Of a stretch of DNA of 64,000 nt, positions 46,811-56,481 are shown piece after piece. A model generated the notes under the pieces. The model searched no databases. It was not told the origin of the DNA and saw only the letters and a program-made list of their open reading frames with translations. Position 1 is the first letter of the stretch. Every line of letters begins with the position of its first letter. A program made the translations under genes and the position numbers. Where the stretch lies: the NCBI GenBank assembly GCA_964518955.1, contig CAZFHS010000002.1, positions 158,585 to 222,584 of the forward strand. Direction: 5' to 3'. This stretch comes from JBDGYW01 sp964518955. GTDB lineage: Bacteria > Gemmatimonadota > Gemmatimonadetes > Gemmatimonadales > GWC2-71-9.

Positions 46811-48129
46811 GTCGTATCTGCTGGAACCTGAGTTGTGTCGACCGGCTCGGGGAGAACCAAAACGCCCTGCGATTCGGCAATTGCGCCCGTGAGGTTTTCC
46901 GCAGTCGCGGTGATGAAATACCGACCCCCCGGTGCCATTCCCGACGCCAGGCGCACGTACCACGAAGCGCTCAACTGCGGCCTTTCCATCAATAGCAGCA
47001 TCGCGCGGCTCGTGTCAGCGGCCGCGCTGTCTTCCATTACCTGACCTGCCGAATCAACTACCTGCAATAGACCCTCCACTATCGAATCAGCTACCGCCGC
47101 GGCCGAAGTGTCTACGCCCGCGGACACTTCGGCATCTGCCCCCTCCGCAACTGCAGTATCAGCCGCCTCTTCAGCCCGAATCGAGTCCGCGACCGCTGCT
47201 TGCCGAATTGAGTCCCGTACAGCCTCCTCTGTTCGTACCGAGTCGTAGGTCACTTGGTTCCATACAGCAACGGTTTCGACCAGGGTTGTATCCGGCAACT
47301 CGAAGACTTGTATCACGTCGTCAAACGGCTCGCCAGGCACCAGCATCTGTCCGAAATCGACCTTTATGGTGATGCTGTCGATCTCCGAAACCTCACTGAT
47401 TCGCGGCCCCACGGTGTCGTGCGCAAACGCCCACATCGCGCGGGAAATGGTAGAATCGAGGTTCACCGTAATAGAGTCGAAAACCTCTCGGTAATCTCGT
47501 TGCAGGTTGTTGTTTTGATCGATCGTGGTGACCAGAAGATATGAGCCGGGGTTCAGATACCTGACCTCGAAATCCCCCACGGAATCGGCCATGGCGAAGA
47601 AGATCAGCGAGTCGGGCAGCAGAATCGCTTCGACCAGCGCTCTTGGGGCGGCACTCCCTTGTTCCCAGTCGAGTACGGTCCCGGCAATACTGGTCTCGGG
47701 AATGTCACCGCCAGTGGAGAATACGACGGTCCTGCCCGAATCGAGGCGATTGTTGCGTAGATCGGCGAACCCGGGCAGCAGCGTGAGTTGGTAAACGATG
47801 CTGTCTCGCCAGCCACCTTCAGGCTTGATCGTGACCCGCGAACGTTTCCATGAGACGTCCAGCTCCTCGGGCCGCGGTGAGAGGGTTACCAGATTCTGTA
47901 GGCCGGACCCCGAACGCTCGTCAATGACTTCACTGAACTGGACCTGTATCTCGTCGTCGAAATCTTCGACCACGGTTCCCGAATCGGGCGTTACCGAAAG
48001 GATCATCGGAGGGTCGAAGTCCGGCGGCCCCCCCGGAGGGTCCTGTATCGTAGCGCAAGCGGTCAGCAGTAGTGCTACTTGCCCAACGCGTGCAATTTGG
48101 CGGCGAGTGTTTCTCGCTGCTCTTTCCAC
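46807..48129 (-). CDS. Lipoprotein with SbsA-type Ig-like (Big_5) domain
   Basis: 440 aa. The start is GTG 48129, which overlaps the valS end by 55 bases; no later start would keep the signal sequence RVGQVALLLTAC (lipobox LTAC). Residues about 30-140 are a Big_5 domain (DPPMILSVTPDSGTVVEDFD, IQVQFSEVID, LLPGFADLRNNRLDSGRTVV), as in many Bacteroidota and Gemmatimonadota outer-membrane lipoproteins. A carboxypeptidase-like beta domain follows (SYLLVTTIDQNNNLQRDYRE). Residues about 305-375 are low-complexity acidic and alanine-rich (AVADSIRAEEAADTAVAEGA). Its stop overlaps selA by ATGA. Confidence 0.8.
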   Translation of the reverse strand: MERAARNTRRQIARVGQVALLLTACATIQDPPGGPPDFDPPMILSVTPDSGTVVEDFDDEIQVQFSEVIDERSGSGLQNLVTLSPRPEELDVSWKRSRVTIKPEGGWRDSIVYQLTLLPGFADLRNNRLDSGRTVVFSTGGDIPETSIAGTVLDWEQGSAAPRALVEAILLPDSLIFFAMADSVGDFEVRYLNPGSYLLVTTIDQNNNLQRDYREVFDSITVNLDSTISRAMWAFAHDTVGPRISEVSEIDSITIKVDFGQMLVPGEPFDDVIQVFELPDTTLVETVAVWNQVTYDSVRTEEAVRDSIRQAAVADSIRAEEAADTAVAEGADAEVSAGVDTSAAAVADSIVEGLLQVVDSAGQVMEDSAAADTSRAMLLLMERPQLSASWYVRLASGMAPGGRYFITATAENLTGAIAESQGVLVLPEPVDTTQVPADTT

Positions 48130-50753
48130 GACCGCTCCTTCTCACGTTCGCGATCGACGACCGCTTCCGGCGCGCGGCTCACGAACTTCTCGTTGTTGAG
48201 CTTTGCCGTCACACCTGCGAGCTGCTTGTCGATCCTTTCCAGTTCCCCGCTCAATCGCGCGACTTCGGTATCCACGTCGATTGCATCGCCCAACGGAACA
48301 AAGATGGAAGAGCCGTCAGGCAGTACCGAGTGTGCTCCGACCTCATCACCGATTTCGGCATCCAGTATTAGATCACTCACCTTTGCGAGACGCTCGATAG
48401 TCGGACGCTCAGACTCGAAGTGGGCGCGTGCGGCATCATCTGCAGGTTGGAAGATTGCCCGCACCGGCTTGCCTGGCGGAATCCTGTATTCGGCGCGAAC
48501 CGCGCGGACCGCCGAAATCGCTGCTTGCACCCGGGAAAACGCTTGTTCGGCAGCATCGTCAACCAGGCTTTGTTCGAATACCGGCCAGTCCGCGGCAGCA
48601 AGCAGTCCGCGGTCGCCGGCCAGATGACCCCACAGCTCCTCGGTCAGGAATGGGGCGACGGGGTGCAGCAGCTTCAGAGCTGACTCGAACACATGGCACA
48701 AAACGCCGCGTGCTACATCGCCACCTGGCGTAGTGCCGTAAAGCCTCGGCTTCACCTGCTCTACGTACCAGTCCGCCAGCTCATCCCAGATGAAATGATA
48801 GACCTCGTTGGCGGCATCGTTCAGTCGAAAGCGCTCCAGCGATTCGGTAACGCTCTCGATGGTGCGTTGTGATCGCGAGAGAATCCATCGGTCCGCAAGC
48901 TCGAGGTCGAACGCATCGATTTCTTCAACGGTTTTTGATGGACCGTCGAGGTTGGATACGATGAACCGTCCAATGTTCCAGCACTTGTTGGCGAAGTGAC
49001 GCCCAGCCGCAAACGTCGCCTCCAGATCGTTCCGATCCATGATGATATCGGTGCCGGCCGCGGCCGCCGCCACCAGAGTGAACCTGAGCGCGTCTGCGCC
49101 GTAAAGATTCACGACATCCAACGGATCGATCCCGTTGCCGAGCGATTTCGAGAACTTGCGGTGCTGCGGGTCGCGCACGACACCATTCAGGTACACCGTC
49201 TCGAACGGCGTGTCACCCATGAAGTGGTATCCCGCCATCACCATTCTGGCCACCCAGAAAAAGATGATGTCCGGAGCGGTGACCAACGTGTGCCCTGGGT
49301 AGAATCGTTTCAAGTCGGCTGTCTCTTCGGGCCAGCCGAATGTTGCGAACGGCCACAACCACGACGAGAACCAGGTATCCAGCACATCGTCGTCCTGTCG
49401 AACCGCTCCACCGCACTTGCCGCACGTTTCCGGCTCGTCGATCGCGACAGTTATGTGGTCGCAATCTGGGCTTTCGCAGAACCACGCAGGTATTCTGTGT
49501 CCCCACCAGAGCTGCCTCGAGATGTTCCAATCACGGATGTTGGTCATCCAGTGCTCGTACACCTTGCCCCAGCGTTCGGGAACGAACTCGAGTTTTCCAT
49601 TGGTGTACGCCTCGAGCGCCGGTTCTGCCAGCGGCTTCATCTTCACGAACCACTGTTTTGACAACAGTGGCTCGACCGGCTGCTTGCACCTGTAGCAGTA
49701 TCGAAGCGCGTGATCGTGGTCTTCCACCTTGACCAGCTGTCCGGTCTCTTTCAGCAGCTCCACGATCTTCTTTCGGGCCTCGAAACGTTCCATTCCGCGC
49801 AGAGCTTTGGGGACGCGATCCACACTCATCATCTTCGCGTCCTCGTCGATGATGACCGGGCGATCGAACCCGCCCAGTTCCTCGGCGATGTCGAAGTCGT
49901 TGGCATCGTGTGCCGGCGTGACTTTCAGAATGGCGGTTCCAAAATCGCGTTCGACGGCTTTGCTGGTCCGAACGGGGATCTCGACCTGCGTGAGCGGTAT
50001 CCTCACGCATAGTCCGTCGTACGAGGTCCAGCGTTCGTCGTCAGGATGCAACACGAGACATACGTCGCCGAACATCGTCTCGGGCCGCGTCGTGGCTACG
50101 ACCGCTTCCTTCGGGCCGCCGTCTTTGGGGTCAACTACCGTGTACGCGATGTGGTACAGAAAACCGCCCTTGTCCTCGAACTCCGCCTCTTCGTCAGACA
50201 GCGAGGTGAGACAGCGCGGGCACCAGTGAATCACCCGCTCGCCGCGGTACACCAGTCCGGTATCGTGCAGATCGACGAACACCTTTCTGACAGCGTGCGA
50301 GTATTCGTCGTCGAAGGTGAAACGCGTACGCGACCAGTCGCAGGAGCACCCGATGGCCTTGAGCTGTTCCAGTATCGTGTTGCCCGTCGTGTTCACGTGT
50401 TCCCAGACGCGCTCGACGAACTTCTCACGGCCCAGGTCATGACGGGTAGTGTGCTCCTCATTCTTGAGCGCGCGTTCGACGACGTTCTGTGTCGCAATGC
50501 CGGCGTGATCGGTGCCCGGCAGCCACATTGCCGCGCGGCCACGCATGCGCTCGAATCGAATCAACACGTCCTGCAGGGTGTTGTTGAAGCCGTGACCGGA
50601 GTGCAGCACGTCGGTCACATTGGGCGGAGGAATCACGATAACGTACGGATCGTTGTCGGATTTCTCGTTTCCTCTGAAAATACCGGCGTCCAACCAACGC
50701 TCATATATGCCTGACTCGATCGCCAGGGGATCGTATTGCGGTGCTAGTGTCAT
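48075..50753 (-). CDS. valS: Valyl-tRNA synthetase
   Basis: 892 aa class I synthetase. ATG 50753 gives MTLAPQYDPLAIESGIYERW, the family start; the longer open frame upstream runs antisense to nothing useful and overlaps the BON gene. HIGH-type motif PPPNVTDVLHSGHG (about 45-58; Ser where Met is usual), GTDHAGIATQNVVER (about 80), editing-domain ATTRPETMFGDV, KMSKS-type KFSKSLGNGIDP (about 533) and a C-terminal coiled coil (RLSGELERIDKQLAGVTAKL). Zinc-type CGKCGG is also visible. It is 26 bases after the BON-domain gene. Confidence 0.95.
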   Translation of the reverse strand: MTLAPQYDPLAIESGIYERWLDAGIFRGNEKSDNDPYVIVIPPPNVTDVLHSGHGFNNTLQDVLIRFERMRGRAAMWLPGTDHAGIATQNVVERALKNEEHTTRHDLGREKFVERVWEHVNTTGNTILEQLKAIGCSCDWSRTRFTFDDEYSHAVRKVFVDLHDTGLVYRGERVIHWCPRCLTSLSDEEAEFEDKGGFLYHIAYTVVDPKDGGPKEAVVATTRPETMFGDVCLVLHPDDERWTSYDGLCVRIPLTQVEIPVRTSKAVERDFGTAILKVTPAHDANDFDIAEELGGFDRPVIIDEDAKMMSVDRVPKALRGMERFEARKKIVELLKETGQLVKVEDHDHALRYCYRCKQPVEPLLSKQWFVKMKPLAEPALEAYTNGKLEFVPERWGKVYEHWMTNIRDWNISRQLWWGHRIPAWFCESPDCDHITVAIDEPETCGKCGGAVRQDDDVLDTWFSSWLWPFATFGWPEETADLKRFYPGHTLVTAPDIIFFWVARMVMAGYHFMGDTPFETVYLNGVVRDPQHRKFSKSLGNGIDPLDVVNLYGADALRFTLVAAAAAGTDIIMDRNDLEATFAAGRHFANKCWNIGRFIVSNLDGPSKTVEEIDAFDLELADRWILSRSQRTIESVTESLERFRLNDAANEVYHFIWDELADWYVEQVKPRLYGTTPGGDVARGVLCHVFESALKLLHPVAPFLTEELWGHLAGDRGLLAAADWPVFEQSLVDDAAEQAFSRVQAAISAVRAVRAEYRIPPGKPVRAIFQPADDAARAHFESERPTIERLAKVSDLILDAEIGDEVGAHSVLPDGSSIFVPLGDAIDVDTEVARLSGELERIDKQLAGVTAKLNNEKFVSRAPEAVVDREREKERSWKEQRETLAAKLHALGK

Positions 50754-50779
50754 GGAATGGAATTCCGCGCTGAAATACC

Positions 50780-51214
50780 TCAGCCGGTGTCGTTCGCGAG
50801 TTCCGGCTCGGAGGCTTCGGTTTCGGTTCCCTCGATGTGGATGCGGTTCAGGACCACGTCGGCTCCCTGCACACTGCGCGCGACGTCGCTTGCCAGTTGG
50901 CGAGTCATCGGGCTCGTGGCAGTGCCGGTGATTTCGACTATGCCGTCGCCCAGCGCCTCGACTGCGAGCGCCAAGGGCCGCAGGTCTGGGTCGTCCTCCC
51001 ACGCCTGGATCACCGCGTCCTCGACAGCGCTGTGGTCTTCCTTGGGCTCTCCGTACGGTCCGCTCAGCCGACGAACGGCTTTTTTCACGGGCTCGGTATC
51101 CAGGCCCACGAATTCGCGCAGCAACAGACCACCCACCAGGCCGAGGCCGAAACCCAATGCGGCCGACAGGGCTATGCCCGTGATATTTCTGTCTTCGCTG
51201 TCGATCTGAACCAA
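50780..51214 (-). CDS. BON-domain membrane-anchored protein
   Basis: 144 aa. The start is TTG 51214 with GGGAGG 5 bases before it. N-terminal glycine-rich TM helix ITGIALSAALGFGLGLVGGLLL (about 11-32), then a BON domain (about 62-128: VEDAVIQAWEDDPDL, LAVEALGDGIVEITGTATS, ADVVLNRIHI). BON proteins bind lipid membranes or peptidoglycan-linked partners in the envelope. It heads the minus-strand run with valS. Confidence 0.78.
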   Translation of the reverse strand: MVQIDSEDRNITGIALSAALGFGLGLVGGLLLREFVGLDTEPVKKAVRRLSGPYGEPKEDHSAVEDAVIQAWEDDPDLRPLALAVEALGDGIVEITGTATSPMTRQLASDVARSVQGADVVLNRIHIEGTETEASEPELANDTG

Positions 51215-51318
51215 TTTGCCTCCCGTGGCACCGATAGAGTGCCCATGCTACAATTATACACACGTAAAGAAGCATGGGTATACCGACAAAGTGAACGACG
51301 ATATTCGCAACCTGTCAC

Positions 51319-51354
51319 GCTGCTCGCTCTTTCGCTGCGCGCTGCTCGTTGAGC
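51319..51354. repeat. Short array of 7-bp repeats upstream of thrS
   Basis: GCTGCTC-GCTCTTTC-GCTGCGC-GCTGCTC-GTTGAGC, four heptads and one octamer, of the same family as 39933-40020 and 60038-60135. It lies in the 210-base leader of thrS. No T-box features (tRNA-like specifier stem with TGGN bulge) are seen there. Confidence 0.6.
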
Positions 51355-51424
51355 GTGGGCAGGCGTGTGCTCGTGCAATCCCCCTACATCCAGCAATCCA
51401 GACAACACTCACGGCGACTACATC

Positions 51425-53371
51425 ATGAATCAGACCGTCAGGATTTCACTACCCGACGGGTCGGTCAAGGAGATGCCTGTCGGGGCCTCTGCCAGTGCCG
51501 TTGCTGAAGGAATCAGTGCGGGGCTTGCCCGTGCTGCCATAGCGGCAGTGGTGAATGGTGAGGTGTGGGATCTCAACCGACCTATCAACGAAAACGCCAG
51601 CCTCGAGATTCTGACGGAGAAAAATCCGCTCGCACTCGAGGCTCTGCGCCACTCGGCCGCGCACCTTCTGGCAACCGCTGTGCGAGAGCTGTTTCCAGAG
51701 GCCAAGATCGGCTTTGGCCCCGCTATCGAAGACGGATTCTACTACGACTTCGATGTGGAAGCACCGTTCACGCCCGACGATCTCGAGAAGATCAAGGCGA
51801 AGATGCGGGAGCTTGCTAAAGAGGCGTACGAGTTCGTGAGGGAAGAAGTAGACCTCGACGCAGCCAGGGAACGGTTCAGCGACGACCCGTTGAAACTCGA
51901 GCGCCTGGAAGAGCTTGGCGGTGACGAAGCCATTTCGGTATACACCGACGGGCCGTTCGTCGATCTGTGCCGTGGCCCTCATGTGAGAACCACCAAGCAG
52001 ATCAAACACTTCAAGCTCCTCCACGCGGCCGGCGCCTATTGGCGCGGAGATTCGTCACGCCAGATGCTGCAGCGCATCTATGGCACTGCGTGGTTCAAGA
52101 AAGCCGATCTCGACGAATACCTGAGGCGGCTCGAGGAGGCCGAGAAACGAGACCACCGTAAACTCGGCAAGCAGCTCGATCTGTTCAGCGTGCACGACGA
52201 TATCGGACCGGGAATGGTGCTGTGGCATCCGAAGGGTGCCATCATACAGCACGAGCTGCGGAGGTTCATCGAAGACGAACTGCTGCGTCGCAACTACGAT
52301 CTGGTTTACACGCCGCACGTGACCCGACGGAGTCTGTTCGTCAGGTCGGGCCATCTCCCGATGTACGAGGAGCACCAGTTCCCGTCGATGGCCGCGTGTG
52401 AGGGAGAGCCCGACGACGTGATGTATCAGGTGAAACCAATGAACTGTCCGGTTCACACTCTGATATTCGCGTCGCGCCAGCGCTCTTACCGAGAACTGCC
52501 GCTGCGCCTGTCCGAGGTCGCCAACGTGTACCGTAACGAGCTGTCTGGGGCACTGCACGGTTTGTTGCGCGTCCGCATGCTGACCATGGATGACGCTCAT
52601 ATCTTTCTCACCGAAGAGCAGATCGAAGATGAGATATTCGACCTGATGGATCTCACCGACTTCGTGCTGAATCGCACCTTCGGGTTCGAGTACCGGATCG
52701 ATTTGTCGACCCGACCGGAGAAAAAGATGGGCGACGACGAGATGTGGGACCACGCTGAAGGAGCATTGAAGCGTGCGCTGGAGAGGATGGATGCCACCTA
52801 CGGTCTCGACGAGGGCGGCGGGGCATTCTACGGCCCGAAAATCGACATCAAGTTGAGAGACGCTATCGGTCGTGAGTGGCAGGGCACCACAATTCAGCTC
52901 GACTATCAGCTGCCAGACAGGTTCGAGCTCGAATACACCGGTGCAGACAACAAACCCCATCGTCCCGTGATGATCCACAGGGCGATTCTCGGGACCATGG
53001 AACGCTTCGTTGGATGCATCATAGAGCATTTCGCGGGAGCGTTCCCGACATGGCTCGCCCCCGATCAGGTGGCCGTGCTCCCGATTGCGGAAGACCAGGC
53101 TGAGGCCGCGCATGCCATTCACGAACAGTTGCGTGAGGCCGGCGTACGCTCTTTCGTGGACGACAGGAACGACACGCTCAACTATCGGATTCGCGAAGCG
53201 GAAGTGATGAAGGTGCCGTACATGGCTGTCATAGGTAAGCGAGAGGTCGAGGATGGCACGGTAGCCGTACGAGTGCGCGGGGCGGGGAAGAAGCAAGAGA
53301 TCATGCCTGCCCAGGAGTTCAAGGCGCGCGTTCTGGAGCAGATTGAAACAAGGAGCCTCACTCCCTCCTGA
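51425..53371 (+). CDS. thrS: Threonyl-tRNA synthetase
   Basis: 648 aa class II synthetase. N-terminal TGS domain (RISLPDGSVKEMPVG ...), editing domain with HSAAHLLATAVRELFP and the zinc/His set near YTDGPFVDLCRGPH. The catalytic core carries zinc-binding MNCPVH (about 338), motif 2 EVANVYRNELSGALHGLLRV and motif 3 (GTMERFVGCIIEHFAG). The anticodon-binding domain ends it (MAVIGKREVEDGTVAVR). ATG 51425 gives the normal start MNQTVRISLPDG. It is followed by two hairpins. Confidence 0.96.
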   Translation: MNQTVRISLPDGSVKEMPVGASASAVAEGISAGLARAAIAAVVNGEVWDLNRPINENASLEILTEKNPLALEALRHSAAHLLATAVRELFPEAKIGFGPAIEDGFYYDFDVEAPFTPDDLEKIKAKMRELAKEAYEFVREEVDLDAARERFSDDPLKLERLEELGGDEAISVYTDGPFVDLCRGPHVRTTKQIKHFKLLHAAGAYWRGDSSRQMLQRIYGTAWFKKADLDEYLRRLEEAEKRDHRKLGKQLDLFSVHDDIGPGMVLWHPKGAIIQHELRRFIEDELLRRNYDLVYTPHVTRRSLFVRSGHLPMYEEHQFPSMAACEGEPDDVMYQVKPMNCPVHTLIFASRQRSYRELPLRLSEVANVYRNELSGALHGLLRVRMLTMDDAHIFLTEEQIEDEIFDLMDLTDFVLNRTFGFEYRIDLSTRPEKKMGDDEMWDHAEGALKRALERMDATYGLDEGGGAFYGPKIDIKLRDAIGREWQGTTIQLDYQLPDRFELEYTGADNKPHRPVMIHRAILGTMERFVGCIIEHFAGAFPTWLAPDQVAVLPIAEDQAEAAHAIHEQLREAGVRSFVDDRNDTLNYRIREAEVMKVPYMAVIGKREVEDGTVAVRVRGAGKKQEIMPAQEFKARVLEQIETRSLTPS

Positions 53372-53413
53372 TCCCGTTGAGAGGGGTTGTACCGGGGTTT
53401 AGGTTCCAAGGGT

Positions 53414-53480
53414 TAATTGGAGCGGCTGTGAGCCGCTCCAATTATCCCATGTTCTTTTTTTACCGGGAGCGTTCCCGGTA
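53414..53480 (+). terminator. Double terminator after thrS
   Basis: First hairpin TAATTGGAGCGGCT-GTG-AGCCGCTCCAATTA (53414-53444), 14 perfect pairs, then CCCATGTTCTTTTTT. Second hairpin TACCGGGA-GCGT-TCCCGGTA (53461-53480) starts right after the T-run. Together they should stop transcription before the thiolase gene. Confidence 0.85.
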
Positions 53481-53519
53481 ACCTGCGATTCAAACAGCTA
53501 CAAACGAGAGCTCTATCTC

Positions 53520-54719
53520 ATGACCACATCTAGTAAAGAAGTGACGCCAGTCATAGTGAGCGCCGCGCGTACGCCCGTGGGCAGTTACCTGGGCGGACTC
53601 TCATCGCTCAAAGCCCCTGTGCTTGGAGGGATCGCTATTCGCGAAGCGGTGGACCGAGCAAACATAGACGGGTCCGTGATCGACGAAGTGATCATGGGCA
53701 TCGTATTGCAGGGAGGTGTGGGGCAAGCGCCTGCCCGCCAGGCTGCGATGGCAGGAGGCATTTCGGCGGAGGTGCCAGCACTGACTATCAACAAGGTCTG
53801 TGGCTCTGGTCTCAAGTCGGCAATGCTCGCCGCACAGGCCATCAAGGCCGGTGATGCCCAATGTGTCGTGGCGGGAGGCATGGAAGCGATGTCGAGCTCC
53901 CCCCATTATGCCTACGGCATGAGGGGCGGCATCAAGTACGGTGACCAGAAGCTGGTCGACGGGCTTCAGTTTGATGGATTGTGGTGCTCTTTCGGTAACA
54001 ACGTGATGGGCGCATATGCTGAATACACCGCGGAGAAGGCCGGCCTTACCCGCGAGCAGCAGGATGAATTCTCGTGTAACAGCCAGTTGAAGGCTGTCGC
54101 CGCGCAGGAGGCCGGCAAGTTCGACGCCGAGATCGTTCCGGTCGAAGTGCCTGGTCGTAAGGGCAAGGTCACCGTCGTGGACAAGGATGAGGGCCCAAGG
54201 GCTGGAACAACGGTCGAGGGCCTCGCGAAGCTGCGGCCAGCATTCCAGAAGGATGGGACTGTCACCGCGGGTAACGCGTCGACGATCAACGACGGTGCTG
54301 CCGCGGTAGTCGTCACCTCTGAGGCGTTTGCTGAAGACAAGGGTCTCGAGATCCTCGCGCGCATCACCGGGTACGCGACTGGTCATGTCGAGCCGAAGGA
54401 GCTGTTTTTCGCTCCGATCGTAGCGGTTGAGAATCTGATGAAGAAGCTCGATGTCGCTATCGATCATTTCGACCTCATCGAAGCGAACGAAGCATTTGCT
54501 TCGCAGTCTTTGGCCGATGGGAATGCTCTTGGCTGGGATTGGGATCGCGTAAACGTCAACGGTGGGTCGATCGCCATTGGGCACCCGATTGGGGCCAGCG
54601 GTGCGAGGGTGTTCACCACTCTGCTCTATGCGATGCAGGACCGTGGAGCCAAGACGGGTTTGGCCACTCTCTGTCTGGGCGGCGGTGGAGCTGTTGCCAT
54701 GAGCGTGGAGAGGGTCTAA
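53520..54719 (+). CDS. Acetyl-CoA C-acetyltransferase (thiolase)
   Basis: 399 aa. Joins two acetyl-CoA or cleaves 3-ketoacyl-CoA. Catalytic Cys in NKVCGSGLKSAM (about 94), His in IGHPIGASGARV (about 355) and the second Cys in LCLGGGGAVAMS (about 388). Length and motifs fit AtoB/PhaA types. With the 3-hydroxyacyl-CoA dehydrogenase and the acyl-CoA dehydrogenase close by it makes a short-chain acyl-CoA module. Direction (butyrate or polyhydroxybutyrate synthesis, or beta-oxidation) is not given by sequence. Confidence 0.93.
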   Translation: MTTSSKEVTPVIVSAARTPVGSYLGGLSSLKAPVLGGIAIREAVDRANIDGSVIDEVIMGIVLQGGVGQAPARQAAMAGGISAEVPALTINKVCGSGLKSAMLAAQAIKAGDAQCVVAGGMEAMSSSPHYAYGMRGGIKYGDQKLVDGLQFDGLWCSFGNNVMGAYAEYTAEKAGLTREQQDEFSCNSQLKAVAAQEAGKFDAEIVPVEVPGRKGKVTVVDKDEGPRAGTTVEGLAKLRPAFQKDGTVTAGNASTINDGAAAVVVTSEAFAEDKGLEILARITGYATGHVEPKELFFAPIVAVENLMKKLDVAIDHFDLIEANEAFASQSLADGNALGWDWDRVNVNGGSIAIGHPIGASGARVFTTLLYAMQDRGAKTGLATLCLGGGGAVAMSVERV

Positions 54720-54802
54720 ACGGTAAACGCGAGACAGTCGTGATTTCGCTTCTCAACTCCGGCGCGCTCCCACAAGGGGCGCGCCGGTTGTGTTGACGGC
54801 CC

Positions 54803-55636
54803 ATGCGTGACAGCCTCGGCGCTATCGGCGCCGTTCTGGCGTTCTACGCCGTTGCGTCGGTGCCGGTTTTTACGGCTGCCGTAGCGCTCCCCGCCGAATG
54901 GTGGCAGGGTCAAAACGCCATAGTGCTGCAGACGTGCGTTCTGTTTGTGGGCGCGGTCGGAGCGAGTTCCCTGTTCGTTGGGGCGGGTTGGGCCAACCTT
55001 GCGATGTTCGGATTGAGAAGAGCGGGCACGAATGTGCGTTGGTTCGGTATTGGAACGGGTGTCGGTGTGCTCCTGGCGTGTTTCGCGCTTCTGCTCGCCG
55101 TGGTTGGAGGCAATGCACGGATCTCGTTTGCGGCCGAGTCGCTCGTGGGATACCTGGTATCCTTCATGTCGGTCGGGACGTTGTTGCTGGTGGCGGCGTT
55201 CACCGAGGAACTCCTGTTTCGAGGTTACCCAATATCTCGACTAGCGGTTACGGTCGGAAAGGTTCGAGCGAGCGTGGCGTTGGCGGCAGTCTTCATGCTG
55301 GCCCACGCGCTCAATCCAGATGTGTCGTTTTTCGGGCTGGTGAACATCGGGGTCGCGGCGCTGGTGTTGAGTGCAGCATTCTTTGGTGCCGGCGGTCTCG
55401 CGGCGGCATGGGGACTTCACCTGGGTTGGAATGGCGGGCTAGGAATCGTCGCAGATGCTCCAGTAAGCGGTGTGAGTTTTCAGATTCCCATCGTCGAATT
55501 CGCCACAGGTGGCCCTGCCTGGTTCACCGGAGGTAATTTTGGTCCTGAAGGTGGTTTGGTCACTACGATAACAATGACAGCGGCGCTGGTGTGGCTGCTT
55601 CGCAACAAAAACCGCAGAGAGGATTTGTCAAAGTGA
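54803..55636 (+). CDS. CPBP-family intramembrane protease
   Basis: 277 aa, seven or eight hydrophobic helices. CPBP (Rce1/Abi) signature: AAFTEELLFRGYPI (Glu-Glu and Arg, about 134) and VFMLAHALNPD (His about 167). A third motif, GLHLGWNGGLG, completes the metal-site residues. The family cleaves prenylated or other membrane proteins in some cases; in most bacteria the target is unknown. It lies 83 bases after the thiolase gene, and its stop overlaps the start of the next gene (GTGA), so it is translated with the acyl-CoA module. Confidence 0.85.
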   Translation: MRDSLGAIGAVLAFYAVASVPVFTAAVALPAEWWQGQNAIVLQTCVLFVGAVGASSLFVGAGWANLAMFGLRRAGTNVRWFGIGTGVGVLLACFALLLAVVGGNARISFAAESLVGYLVSFMSVGTLLLVAAFTEELLFRGYPISRLAVTVGKVRASVALAAVFMLAHALNPDVSFFGLVNIGVAALVLSAAFFGAGGLAAAWGLHLGWNGGLGIVADAPVSGVSFQIPIVEFATGGPAWFTGGNFGPEGGLVTTITMTAALVWLLRNKNRREDLSK

Positions 55637-56481
55637 AAAAGGTATCTGTGATAGGCTCGGGTACGATGGGCAACGGCATTGCCCATGTGTTTGCGAGTAA
55701 AGGGTGGGAAGTGACGCTGATCGACATCGCACGAGAGCAACTCGACAAAGCGGTCGCCACAATCACTAAAAACATGGATCGCCAGGTGAAGAAGGAGAAA
55801 ATCACCGAGGCCGATCGCGACGCGGCCCTCGCGTTGATTTCCACGAGCACCGATCTCGATAAGGCGGCCGACGCAGCGTTGGTCATCGAAGCAGCCAGTG
55901 AGACGGCGGAAATCAAGTACGACCTGTTCGAGAAGCTCGACGCCATGTGCGGCGCAGACACCATTCTGGCCACCAACACCTCGTCCATCTCGATCACCGA
56001 GATCGCGGCGCACACGAAGCGTCCCGACAAGGTCATCGGCATGCACTTCATGAATCCTGTTCCCATGATGAAGCTCGTCGAGGTCATTCGGGGCATGGGT
56101 ACTTCCGACGAGACAATGAAGACCGTCGTGGAAACCTCTGAATCGCTCGGCAAGACGCCGGTCGAGGTGAACGACTATCCCGGATTCGTGGCGAACAGGA
56201 TTCTGATGCCACTCATCAACGAGGCTGCGTACTGCGTAATGGAGTCGGTGGCTACGCCCGAGGCGGTAGACACCGTGGCCAAGCTCGGCCTGGCCCACCC
56301 CATGGGCCCGCTCACTCTCGCCGATCTCATCGGCCTCGACGTGTGTCTCTCGATCATGGAAGTGATGCACGACGGACTGGGCGATCCCAAGTACCGCCCT
56401 TGCCCGCTGCTCCGGAAGATGGTGGCGGCCGGATATCTTGGCCGGAAGAGCGGTCGCGGGTTCTATGACTACTCTGCCTGA
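55633..56481 (+). CDS. 3-hydroxybutyryl-CoA dehydrogenase
   Basis: 282 aa. NAD(P)-binding VIGSGTMGNGIAHVFAS at the N-terminus, catalytic His in GMHFMNPVPMMKLVEV (about 137), VEVNDYPGFVANRI, and C-terminal helix GPLTLADLIGLDVCL. Length and lack of a crotonase domain identify the Hbd/PaaH type. GTG 55633 is chosen: it overlaps the CPBP stop and starts at the Rossmann strand (KKVSVIGSG). The acyl-CoA dehydrogenase start lies 17 bases inside its end. Confidence 0.93.
   Translation: MKKVSVIGSGTMGNGIAHVFASKGWEVTLIDIAREQLDKAVATITKNMDRQVKKEKITEADRDAALALISTSTDLDKAADAALVIEAASETAEIKYDLFEKLDAMCGADTILATNTSSISITEIAAHTKRPDKVIGMHFMNPVPMMKLVEVIRGMGTSDETMKTVVETSESLGKTPVEVNDYPGFVANRILMPLINEAAYCVMESVATPEAVDTVAKLGLAHPMGPLTLADLIGLDVCLSIMEVMHDGLGDPKYRPCPLLRKMVAAGYLGRKSGRGFYDYSA

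Noticed and set aside
48075..51275. Long N-terminal extension of ValS up to 51275
   Set aside because: The extra part overlaps the BON-domain gene, has no similarity to synthetases, and the normal ValS start is at 50753.
51215..51424. T-box or other riboswitch before thrS
   Set aside because: No T-box sequence, specifier loop or antiterminator pair could be found; only heptad repeats are present.
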